A stretch of 32,164 nucleotides of DNA from Anaerolineae bacterium (GTDB lineage Bacteria; Chloroflexota; Anaerolineae; Anaerolineales; Villigracilaceae), in NCBI GenBank assembly GCA_018648685.1, contig JABGQT010000093.1:1-32164 (forward strand). The letters run 5' to 3'. A program made the translations under genes and the position numbers. The notes beneath the pieces are model-generated. The model was not told the origin of the DNA, searched no databases, and saw only the letters and a list, made by a program, of their open reading frames with translations. This document shows, piece by piece, positions 1 through 7,050 of this stretch (position 1 is the stretch's first letter; each line of letters begins with the position of its first letter).

Positions 1-1801
1 CATCCACGCTGGCGAGCCTTATCTTATCCAGAGAGCCGAAATGTTGCAAGAGGGATTTTCTCTTTGCAGGCCCGATGCCGGGGATCACATCTAAAGCCGA
101 GGTCATGCCGATCTTATTCCGTTGTTTTCGATGGGCCGTGATCGCAAAACGATGTGCTTCATCTCGAATTCGCTGGATAAGATAAAAACCCTGTGAGTGA
201 CGCGGCAATAAAATACTTTGCGGATTATTCGGGAAGAAAATCTCCTCTTCGCGTTTTGCCAATCCCACAACGGGGACTTTACCCATCAGATCGAATTTTT
301 CAAGTACCTCGACAGCACGACTTAGCTGCCCTTTGCCACCATCTACAATCAGTAAGTCTGGCAAAAAGGAAAAGGACGCATCGCTCGCCTTTTTAGGCTT
401 GCTCGTTTCAACCTGAGCAGCTTCCCAGCGTTTAAATCTGCGCGTTAACGCCTCCTCCATACTGGCAAAATCATCCGGTCCCGTCACGCTACGAATGTTA
501 AAACGCCGATAGAGTTTCTTGTCTGGCACACCTTGCGTAAAAACGACCATGCTCCCGACGGTTGCCACGCCCTGAGTATTGGAAATATCATAGCACTCAA
601 TTCTGTTGGGCGGATCCTTGAGTTTAAAGGCTTCTTGTAATTCAGCAATAGATTGTTCCTGTTTATGGGTATCTGCCTGCCATTGCGCGCGGAGAGATTT
701 TAATGTTTCAGAGGCGTTTTCGGTTGCCATCTGGACAAGATGACGAGATTGTCCACGCCGCGGAACACGCATTTCTACTTTGCGTCCGCCGCGTTTGGTA
801 TTTAGCCACTGCTTGATGATATGTGCTTCTTCGATCTCTTTTGGCAGCAAAACTTCAGATGGGACGTTTGCAGCCTCTGTGTAGAATTGCTTAACGAATT
901 GCGCCATTACTTCTTCGTCTGCGCTGTCTTCTGTGCCTTCGAGCATGAAATACTCTCGTCCGATCATTTTGCCCGCACGAATAAAGAATATCTGCACACA
1001 GGCATCGCCATCTTCGCGCGCCATCGCGATCACATCTGAATCGATTTGTTTTTTTGTGATCACTTTTTGCTTTTCTACTACTTTTTCTATGGCGTTAATT
1101 TGGTCACGAAGCGAAGCGGCCTTTTCATAGCGCATTTCTTCTGATGCTTTTGCCATCTCTTGCTGCATCCGTTTGACGATGGGAGTAGTGCGTCCATCGA
1201 GAAATTGCATCAGATCGGTGATCATTTGGCGGTATTCCGCTTTACTGGCGGCACCCACACAGGGGGCGCTACACAAGTTGATATCCATGTAGAGACACGC
1301 GCGTTTGTCCATCCCAGTGATCTCGCGGTTACAAGTCAAATAAGGGAAAATGCGACGCAGTAAATCCAATGTTTGATGAACTGCCCAAACGGATGTGTAG
1401 GGGCCAAAATAACGCGCACCATCATTTTTACGGAGTTGTCTGGTGACGGTTACTTTGGGGAAATCATCTTGCCAATGAACCTTGATATAAGGGTAGCGTT
1501 TATCGTCTTTCAGGCGCACGTTGAAATGTGGACGGTGACGCTTGATCAGATTCATCTCCAAAATGAGCGCTTCCAGCTCCGAACCGACGACGATCCATTC
1601 GATATCGACGATCTCTTGTACGAGCCGCCGTGTTTTGCGATCATGCCCTGCGCTGGCATGGAAATAGGAGCGCACGCGGTTCTTGAGATTGACCGCCTTG
1701 CCAATATAAATGATTTTCCCCTCGGCGTTTTTCATGATATAGCAACCAGGCTTATCAGGGAGTGTGGCGAGGGTGTTTTTGATGTATTCAGAGACTTGCA
1801 T
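1..1801 (-). CDS. uvrC: UvrABC excinuclease subunit C (3' end outside window)
   Basis: UvrC makes the dual incisions in nucleotide excision repair with UvrA and UvrB. Reading the minus strand from ATG at 1801 gives 600 uninterrupted codons that leave the window at base 1. The N-terminus is a GIY-YIG nuclease domain (PGCYIMKNAEGKIIYIGKA, with GCY replacing the usual first GIY). Near codons 155-180 lie four Cys (TCNRE, ACLYMDINLCSAPC) matching the UvrC cysteine cluster. The last visible codons read DVIPGIGPAKRKSLLQHFGS, the first half of the C-terminal helix-hairpin-helix. Only the final few residues are missing. The upstream flank carries a -10-like hexamer 7 bases from the ATG and no ribosome-binding site. 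Identification is by recognised motifs and is secure. Confidence 0.96.
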   Translation of the reverse strand, partial: MQVSEYIKNTLATLPDKPGCYIMKNAEGKIIYIGKAVNLKNRVRSYFHASAGHDRKTRRLVQEIVDIEWIVVGSELEALILEMNLIKRHRPHFNVRLKDDKRYPYIKVHWQDDFPKVTVTRQLRKNDGARYFGPYTSVWAVHQTLDLLRRIFPYLTCNREITGMDKRACLYMDINLCSAPCVGAASKAEYRQMITDLMQFLDGRTTPIVKRMQQEMAKASEEMRYEKAASLRDQINAIEKVVEKQKVITKKQIDSDVIAMAREDGDACVQIFFIRAGKMIGREYFMLEGTEDSADEEVMAQFVKQFYTEAANVPSEVLLPKEIEEAHIIKQWLNTKRGGRKVEMRVPRRGQSRHLVQMATENASETLKSLRAQWQADTHKQEQSIAELQEAFKLKDPPNRIECYDISNTQGVATVGSMVVFTQGVPDKKLYRRFNIRSVTGPDDFASMEEALTRRFKRWEAAQVETSKPKKASDASFSFLPDLLIVDGGKGQLSRAVEVLEKFDLMGKVPVVGLAKREEEIFFPNNPQSILLPRHSQGFYLIQRIRDEAHRFAITAHRKQRNKIGMTSALDVIPGIGPAKRKSLLQHFGSLDKIRLASVD

Positions 1802-1808
1802 AAGGACT

Positions 1809-1814
1809 ATTTTA
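1809..1814 (-). promoter_or_regulatory. Putative -10 box of uvrC (leaderless)
   Basis: On the minus strand TAAAAT ends 7 bases before the uvrC ATG, so transcription would begin at or next to the start codon. No purine-rich ribosome-binding site precedes the ATG. No clear -35 is visible, so the call rests on spacing and on the same arrangement at cinA and the metG leader. Confidence 0.45.
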
Positions 1815-1869
1815 CCTTAGCTTAAGGCTTTCTTTCTTATAGGAAAAGAAAGAATGAAAGCATTTGAGC

Positions 1870-1897
1870 TTGACATTATGCCATGCTCCCCTACAAT
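1870..1897 (+). promoter_or_regulatory. Sigma-70-type promoter of the Yip1-like gene
   Basis: A consensus -35 TTGACA (1870-1875) and a near-consensus -10 TACAAT (1892-1897) are separated by 16 bases. The predicted start falls near 1904, about 30 bases before the ATG at 1937, and an AAGGAGAG ribosome-binding site lies in between. This is the best-formed promoter in the window. Confidence 0.75.
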
Positions 1898-1936
1898 AAA
1901 GAGCATAGATATCTAAATTATTAAGGAGAGTAAATT

Positions 1937-2695
1937 ATGTCTGAAATACCAGAATTTCTTGACCAAAATGACCCCAGCCTCGAGAGCGGCGGTGAAATGA
2001 CCATATTTGAAACTTGGATTGCTGCCGTGACAAAGCCGAATGTTGGCACCTTTGCAGATATTGCCGCGCAACCCGGCGCAACAACAGGAAAAGCCTTCTT
2101 GTGGGTTTTTGTTGCTGCGCTGATAAGTGGTTTTGCCAATTTGCTGGCTCAATCTTTTAGTGTCGGTAGCCAAATGGGCGGTCTTCAAGACCTTTTGCCG
2201 CCAGAAATAGCGCGTGAAATACCAATGAGCGTACCCTCTTCCATTGGATTTGGGACCGTTATTTGCGGCGCACCCGTATTTGCAATTATGGGTGTTATTG
2301 GCTTTGCAATTTCTGTTGCTCTTATCCAATGGGTGGCCAAACTATTTGGTGGCGCAGGTTCTTTTGATAAATTAGCTTATACCTTTTCAGCGATATTTGT
2401 CCCTGTTTCGGTAGTATCAGCCCTGTTATCACTATTAGGCGCAATTCCCTTTGTTGGTGTGTGTTTTGGCGTATTGTCATTTGCTGTTTCGATATATATG
2501 ATTGTCCTTCAAGTCTTTGCAGTTCAAGCTGTCAACGGTCTTGATACGGGAAAAGCTGTTGGCTCGGTGCTTCTACCGGGGCTTGTATTCTTCCTCTTCA
2601 TTTGTTGCTGTGTTGCGATTGTTGTAGGTGGTCTGACTGCAATGGGACCTGCTATTGGCGATATTTTCAACGAGCTCAATCAGGGGCTATACTAG
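1937..2695 (+). CDS. Yip1-family integral membrane protein
   Basis: A 252-residue polytopic protein. A hydrophilic N-terminus of about 45 residues contains the Yip1-like ETWIAAVTKPN segment. About five hydrophobic segments follow: around residues 54-72 (AFLWVFVAALISGFANLLA), 105-135 (FGTVICGAPVFAIMGVIGFAISVALIQW), 150-190, 190-205 and 222-245. The sequence ends in a short polar tail. Proteins with a Yip1 domain are common in bacteria, but their role there is not established, so no function is assigned. The start is fixed by AAGGAGAG seven bases before the ATG. The gene is a single transcription unit with its own consensus promoter and a strong terminator right after the stop. Confidence 0.75.
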   Translation: MSEIPEFLDQNDPSLESGGEMTIFETWIAAVTKPNVGTFADIAAQPGATTGKAFLWVFVAALISGFANLLAQSFSVGSQMGGLQDLLPPEIAREIPMSVPSSIGFGTVICGAPVFAIMGVIGFAISVALIQWVAKLFGGAGSFDKLAYTFSAIFVPVSVVSALLSLLGAIPFVGVCFGVLSFAVSIYMIVLQVFAVQAVNGLDTGKAVGSVLLPGLVFFLFICCCVAIVVGGLTAMGPAIGDIFNELNQGLY

Positions 2696-2714
2696 AAATA
2701 AAATGGAGTATAGC

Positions 2715-2750
2715 AACCCTGCGAAATTATTTTCGCAGGGTTCTTTTTTT
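2715..2750 (+). terminator. Intrinsic terminator after the Yip1-like gene
   Basis: A perfect 12-bp stem (AACCCTGCGAAA / TTTCGCAGGGTT) with a TTAT loop is followed by C and seven T. It begins 20 bases after the stop codon. The T-run is directly followed by the cinA promoter region. Confidence 0.92.
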
Positions 2751-2759
2751 GCCCGCCAT

Positions 2760-2768
2760 TGGTATAAT
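2760..2768 (+). promoter_or_regulatory. Extended -10 promoter of cinA (leaderless)
   Basis: TGGTATAAT is a perfect TGn extended -10 with the consensus TATAAT (2763-2768). The ATG at 2776 is exactly 7 bases further, so the transcript should start at the initiation codon. No Shine-Dalgarno sequence is present, which agrees with a leaderless mRNA. Confidence 0.65.
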
Positions 2769-2775
2769 ACCCGCC

Positions 2776-3276
2776 ATGAAATTACAATCTCTTGAACTTA
2801 AAATTGCAGAAAAGCTCATTGAACATGGGCAAAAAGTTGTCTTTGCAGAATCTTGTACTGGTGGATTGATCGGACATCGCATTACCAATCTCCCCGGCTC
2901 TTCCAAATATTATTTAGGCAGTATCACAGCCTATGCTTACGAAGCAAAAGTACATTGGCTCGATGTCTCATGGGATACCCTCAAAGCGCACGGTGCTGTT
3001 AGCCGTGAAGTCGTTCTCGAAATGGCACAGGGCGTGCGAAAAGCACTCAAAGCCGATATAGGATTAAGCGTCAGCGGGATCGCCGGTCCCGGCGGCGGGT
3101 TGCCCGATAAACCCGTCGGCACGATCTGGATTGGGCTTGCCACCGCTGAAGGAAATTGGTCACGCCATTTCTGCTGGGACGGCAACCGCCTTCAGAATAA
3201 AAACTATTCGGCTGATGCCGTTTTACAGATGTTGTTGGATTATTTGCAAGGCGAGCGTGATCTAGACCGAGAATGA
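2776..3276 (+). CDS. pncC: CinA C-terminal-type nicotinamide-nucleotide amidohydrolase
   Basis: A 166-residue stand-alone CinA C-domain (PncC family), which deamidates nicotinamide mononucleotide to nicotinate mononucleotide in pyridine nucleotide salvage. Visible family signatures are the catalytic-serine motif AESCTGGLIGHRIT near residues 29-42, the SITAYAYEAK segment, and SGIAGPGGGLPDKPVGTIWIGL near residues 98-119. The N-terminal MoCF-like domain of full CinA proteins is absent, which is usual for this class. The ATG at 2776 was chosen because the -10 box at 2763-2768 lies upstream of it and the homology begins right there. The same frame extends further upstream but would run through the preceding terminator. 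Confidence 0.9.
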   Translation: MKLQSLELKIAEKLIEHGQKVVFAESCTGGLIGHRITNLPGSSKYYLGSITAYAYEAKVHWLDVSWDTLKAHGAVSREVVLEMAQGVRKALKADIGLSVSGIAGPGGGLPDKPVGTIWIGLATAEGNWSRHFCWDGNRLQNKNYSADAVLQMLLDYLQGERDLDRE

Positions 3277-3354
3277 CCCAGTAATCCTTTTCCAAATAGA
3301 CTCCAAGTTAGCATGGCACTTAGCGTGGAAACTGATATTGAGTTAAAAAATCTT

Positions 3355-3437
3355 AACGCGAATTGCACGAATTTGGCGAATGCCGCGAAAAAACCTTAAA
3401 AATTCGTGTTTTTCGCTTTTTTCGCGCTTTTCGCGTT
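3355..3437. repeat. Nested inverted-repeat element in the 3277-3772 gap
   Basis: The 496-base gap between cinA and the vWA gene shows no credible gene. This part holds three inverted repeats: AACGCGAA (3355-3362) with TTCGCGTT (3430-3437), CACGAATTT (3366-3374) with AAATTCGTG (3400-3408), and CGCGAAAAAA (3384-3393) with TTTTTTCGCG (3417-3426). The first two nest. The third crosses the second, so not all can form together. The composition (CGCGAA/TTCGCG words) differs from the surrounding genes and suggests a dispersed repeat, not a terminator. Confidence 0.5.
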
Positions 3438-3573
3438 GAAAAGGTGATAGTCTAAAGTAGGTGTCAACCATTTCAAGACTCAAAATACTTTTACCACGTT
3501 TACTACCGTGATACCGACTCCAAAGGTCTTCAAGATTTTTGGCGTTTTCTTTTAAAACACATAGGTGCCCTTT

Positions 3574-3625
3574 CCCCCTAAATTACACGTTTTGGAATTT
3601 TGGGGGATGCCCGAAGGGCAGGGGG
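3574..3625. repeat. G/C-run palindromic element
   Basis: CCCCCTAAATT (3574-3584) faces AATTTTGGGGG (3596-3606) with one mismatch. It is followed directly by a second hairpin, TGCCC-GAA-GGGCA (3608-3620), and another GGGGG (3621-3625). The layout looks like a dispersed intergenic palindromic repeat. It lies about 150 bases before the vWA gene and has no T-run typical of a terminator. Confidence 0.5.
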
Positions 3626-3696
3626 CAAAATCTCAGAATCATTTAAGGGGAACTTCTCTCCTCCTCTTTGCGTCATAAGAGCAATACTCACTCTAA

Positions 3697-3749
3697 GCAT
3701 CCCGCTTTTGGATGCGACGCATAAGCATTCAGAGGTTTTTCCTGAATGC
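3697..3749 (+). promoter_or_regulatory. Two consecutive hairpins in the vWA gene leader
   Basis: GCATCC (3697-3702) pairs with GGATGC (3710-3715). GCATTCAG (3725-3732) pairs with CTGAATGC (3742-3749). Each hairpin ends in ATGCGAC. The second ends about 12 bases before the AGGAGGAG ribosome-binding site of the gene at 3773. They could be 5' UTR structures affecting stability or translation. No known riboswitch class is recognised. Confidence 0.4.
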
Positions 3750-3772
3750 GACACTTTCTCTAGGAGGAGAAA

Positions 3773-5410
3773 ATGAAAACCAAAAGGATCGCTTTTACTA
3801 CGCTCTTAATCGCCGCTTTTTTGCTCGGTGCTTGTGGAAGTGCTGCCCCCACTGCAGAAGAAGCCCCTGCCGAAGAAAGACCTGCGGAAGAATCAGCTTC
3901 TGAGGAGTACGCCGCTCCTATGGAAGAACCCGCCGCAGAAGAAGCCCCTATTACCGAATATAGTTCAGGAGAAGCTGCTCCGAGTAGCGCACCAAGTTAT
4001 TCTGACAGCAACCAACCGAAAAGCGAGCGCGATGACGAACCCACCGATATGTTTTTCGAGGGCTATGGTACAAATCCGATTATCGACACCGAAGATGACC
4101 ATCTTTCCACATTCGCTCTCGATGTCGATACTGGCTCTTACACCATCATGCGCAACTATCTCAACGACGGAAATCTGCCCCCAGAAGATTCTGTACGCGT
4201 TGAAGAATATATCAATTATTTCGAGCAGGATTATCCGCAGCCATCTGCCCGCCAGGCTTTTAGCATCAACCTCGATGGCGCACCCTCGCCTTTTACCCAA
4301 ACCGAACGCTACGAAATGATGCGCGTAGGCATTCAGGGCTACAATGTGGATCATTTTGACCGCAAAGATGTATCCTTGACCTTCGTCATTGATGTTTCAG
4401 GCTCAATGGATATGGATAACAGATTGGGATTGGTCAAACGTTCGCTCGAAATGCTCGTGGAGCAATTACGGAGGGGAGATCAGGTCAGTATTGTTGTTTA
4501 TGGATCGAACGCTCGTGTCGTTCTTGACCCTACGCCTGCTACTGATAAAGGAGAAATTCTCTCGGCAATTTATGCTTTGCGCTCCGAAGGCTCAACAAAC
4601 GCAGAAGCCGGTCTTAAGTTGGGATACAAAACCGCGATGCGTGCCTACGAAGCGGATAGCATTAACCGTGTCATTCTACTCTCAGATGGTGTTGCCAATG
4701 TTGGCAAAGTCGAAGCAAATGCCATTCTCGCAGAAGTGCAAGGCTACGTGGATGAGGGCATCACCCTCGCTACTTTCGGCTTCGGGATGGATAATTACAA
4801 CGATACGCTCATGGAGCAATTTGCAGATAATGGCGATGGCTTTTATGCCTATATCGATGATACAGGTGAAGCCAAAAGACTTTTCGTGGATGATCTGACC
4901 AGCACTCTCCAGACAATTGCGATGGATGCAAAAGTCCAGGTTGATTTTAACCCTGACGTGGTCTCACGTTATCGCTTGGTTGGCTACGAAAATCGCGATA
5001 TCGCGGATGATGATTTCCGTGACAACAGCGTAGACGCGGGTGAGATCGGCGCAGGCCATTCTGTGACCGCTTTATACGAAATAAAGCTTTATAGAGAAGC
5101 CTACGGCCGTGTGGCGACCGTTCACATGCGCTGGGAAGACCCCGATACCCGCCAGGTCGTAGAAATAGAAAAAGATATTTACACAGAAGATTTTGCCTAC
5201 GATTTTCGCGAAGCTGACCCCTATTTCCAACGCGCGGTCGTAGTTGCGGAGTACGCCGAAGTCCTCGGCGATAGCTACTGGGCAGAAGACAGCGACCTCG
5301 ACGATGTCTACGATGAAGCCCGCCGTCTCGAAGATTATTTTGATAGGGAAGACGCGATGGAAGAGTTCGTAGATTTAGTCAAACAGGCACGCAGAGAAAT
5401 GCGCTGGTAA
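3773..5410 (+). CDS. YfbK-like von Willebrand factor A lipoprotein
   Basis: A 545-residue secreted lipoprotein. The signal peptide ends in the lipobox LLGAC with Cys21. An acidic low-complexity Ala/Glu/Pro linker follows to about residue 85. A region of about 110 residues (TDMFFEGYGTNP...SVRVEEYINYF) matches the segment that precedes vWA in YfbK-type proteins. The vWA domain begins near residue 203 and has a complete MIDAS: DVSGSM at about 206-211, a Thr in EGSTNAEAG near 276 and an Asp in LLSDGVAN near 304. The C-terminal 150 residues resemble the DUF3520-type domain of the same family. It should bind a divalent cation on the cell surface and take part in protein interaction; the partner is unknown. 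AGGAGGAG precedes the ATG. The gene stands alone, with a bidirectional terminator behind it. Confidence 0.88.
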   Translation: MKTKRIAFTTLLIAAFLLGACGSAAPTAEEAPAEERPAEESASEEYAAPMEEPAAEEAPITEYSSGEAAPSSAPSYSDSNQPKSERDDEPTDMFFEGYGTNPIIDTEDDHLSTFALDVDTGSYTIMRNYLNDGNLPPEDSVRVEEYINYFEQDYPQPSARQAFSINLDGAPSPFTQTERYEMMRVGIQGYNVDHFDRKDVSLTFVIDVSGSMDMDNRLGLVKRSLEMLVEQLRRGDQVSIVVYGSNARVVLDPTPATDKGEILSAIYALRSEGSTNAEAGLKLGYKTAMRAYEADSINRVILLSDGVANVGKVEANAILAEVQGYVDEGITLATFGFGMDNYNDTLMEQFADNGDGFYAYIDDTGEAKRLFVDDLTSTLQTIAMDAKVQVDFNPDVVSRYRLVGYENRDIADDDFRDNSVDAGEIGAGHSVTALYEIKLYREAYGRVATVHMRWEDPDTRQVVEIEKDIYTEDFAYDFREADPYFQRAVVVAEYAEVLGDSYWAEDSDLDDVYDEARRLEDYFDREDAMEEFVDLVKQARREMRW

Positions 5411-5438
5411 TTCTCGGAAAGTAGAACGGAGCTCAAAT

Positions 5439-5471
5439 AAAAAAGCGACCAATTATTTTGGTCGCTTTTTT
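5439..5471. terminator. Bidirectional terminator between convergent genes
   Basis: AAAAAAGCGACC (5439-5450) and GGTCGCTTTTTT (5460-5471) form a 12-bp stem with a 9-base loop. It has T-runs in both orientations. It serves the vWA gene (plus) and the TPR gene (minus), whose stop codon overlaps its right edge. Confidence 0.9.
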
Positions 5472-7050
5472 ATAACAAGAGTGGCAAACGCAGTGTCCTA
5501 AATACGACAGGGGCTTTCAACCAATCTTCTGATCCGATATTTTCCAAAATGTCTATAGCTTTTTCCCGTAAGGCATCATCTTGTTTTGCTTCAGCGAGTG
5601 TGAGAAGTGCGCCAGCTTCATTGAGTGGACGTGAGTGTTTTCTCGCCATTTCAAGGGCTTCTTCTGCATAGCGAATTCTATCTTCTGTATTATCTGTTGT
5701 TTCGCTTATAGCACGTAGCGTTAGTATTTTAAGCGAGGGTATATTTATTTTATTCGCATGTGTTAAAGCGCTCTTTGCATATTTAATGGCATCCTCTTGA
5801 AAGCCTAACCCCTCGAGTGCCCATGCAACTTTGGCTCTAACAACCCCTATTGCTATCTCTAATCTCTTTCCTTCAACACTTCTTAGGCTGCGTTTTAGAC
5901 GCTGATAGGCTTCTTCAAAATCGCCCAGAAAAAGTTGCACATTGGCTATATTGCTGTTGGCTCGTTCTGTCTCGGTATGATTATTGGTTAGGATGCTAAG
6001 ACTTAGATGTTGCTCTATGAGTGCTGTTGCCCGAGATAATTTGCCCCGGCTCAAGCTTACAACGCCCAGATCACCAGTTTGGATCGTTTGCCATTGTCGG
6101 GCGTTGACTTCTTCGGCCATTCTGATGCTTTTTTCCAGGATTTCTTCTGCTTTTTTATATTTTGCTGCACTCCAATAGACTAGCCCCATATCTCCCATCG
6201 AATCGATTTGAGAAGTTTGATCTCCCCAAAGCTGGAAGATTCTCCTTGCCTGAATATAGTGAGCAATCGATTTCTCATATTCACTTTTTGCCCAATAATT
6301 AGCCCCAAGACGACTATGAACTTGTGCCATTTTTAGGTCTTTCTTATCAAAAAGCTTTTCTGATAATTGATATGCATGCTGTGAGCTTTCCAATGCTTTT
6401 TCTATATGTCCGTGGCGCTGTAAAATATCGCTTTTTTTAAGAGAGAATTCGATATCAAGCTTTTGAGCAACATTTGGGGAAAGATGTTCCTTTTTTTCAG
6501 AGAGCGATTTTTCTAATTTTTCCAAAGCATTTAGCGGGTTTTGAATATGCCCTAAATATCTCTGTATTGTAAAAAGAAGCATTTCTGATTGAAATTCTAT
6601 TTTAAATTTATGGTGTATACGCGCTATTTTTAAGATTTTTTGTGCAACAGCCAAAGCTTCCTCCCCCTTTCCTGTAGAGAGCAGCATCTCGGCTTGTTTG
6701 AGTTCTAACCAAATTTGATCGTCAATCTGATTTGCTTTTTGGGCAATGGTTGTCGTTTTGTTAAGAACGTGCATCCACTCTGTCCATTTTCCCCACCAGA
6801 TGGGGAGCGGATGCAACGCGCGGACGAGGTTGATCAGTCTAAGATGTGTGGCGAGGTCTGGGTGCAGTAAGCCTTGCTCAAAAACCCTTAGCATACTTTC
6901 AAAATGATAAGAAAGAGTCTCTTTTTTGGCTTTATTCTTCTCAATGCGAATAATTAGGCGGTCAATTTGCTTTGGCAAAATATCTGCATAGGATGAGCGC
7001 CATTGAGCATTTTCTTTAGCCCAAGACGAAGAAGTGGCTGTATTTATCAT
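5470..7050 (-). CDS. Tetratricopeptide-repeat protein, partner of the STAND ATPase
   Basis: A 526-residue, largely helical, soluble protein with no signal peptide or membrane segment. TPR-like units are clearest from about residue 240 to 480, for example LGANYWAKSEYEKSIAHYIQ, GLVYWSAAKYKKAEEILEKS, LGVVSLSRGKLSRATALIEQ and IANVQLFLGDFEEAYQRLKR. No catalytic domain is recognised. The start codon overlaps the stop of the upstream NB-ARC gene (ATGA), so the two are translationally coupled. STAND proteins often carry C-terminal TPRs as the ligand-sensing superhelix. Here that part seems to be a separate polypeptide, which is an inference from position and overlap. Confidence 0.85.
   Translation of the reverse strand: MINTATSSSWAKENAQWRSSYADILPKQIDRLIIRIEKNKAKKETLSYHFESMLRVFEQGLLHPDLATHLRLINLVRALHPLPIWWGKWTEWMHVLNKTTTIAQKANQIDDQIWLELKQAEMLLSTGKGEEALAVAQKILKIARIHHKFKIEFQSEMLLFTIQRYLGHIQNPLNALEKLEKSLSEKKEHLSPNVAQKLDIEFSLKKSDILQRHGHIEKALESSQHAYQLSEKLFDKKDLKMAQVHSRLGANYWAKSEYEKSIAHYIQARRIFQLWGDQTSQIDSMGDMGLVYWSAAKYKKAEEILEKSIRMAEEVNARQWQTIQTGDLGVVSLSRGKLSRATALIEQHLSLSILTNNHTETERANSNIANVQLFLGDFEEAYQRLKRSLRSVEGKRLEIAIGVVRAKVAWALEGLGFQEDAIKYAKSALTHANKINIPSLKILTLRAISETTDNTEDRIRYAEEALEMARKHSRPLNEAGALLTLAEAKQDDALREKAIDILENIGSEDWLKAPVVFRTLRLPLLL

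Noticed and set aside
1-1801. Several plus-strand frames of 60-150 residues in this region
   Set aside because: All lie opposite uvrC, which has clear domain motifs over its whole length.
1913-2329. Minus-strand frames opposite the Yip1-like gene
   Set aside because: Low-complexity, no family match, no ribosome-binding site, and the plus-strand gene has a promoter, a ribosome-binding site and a terminator.
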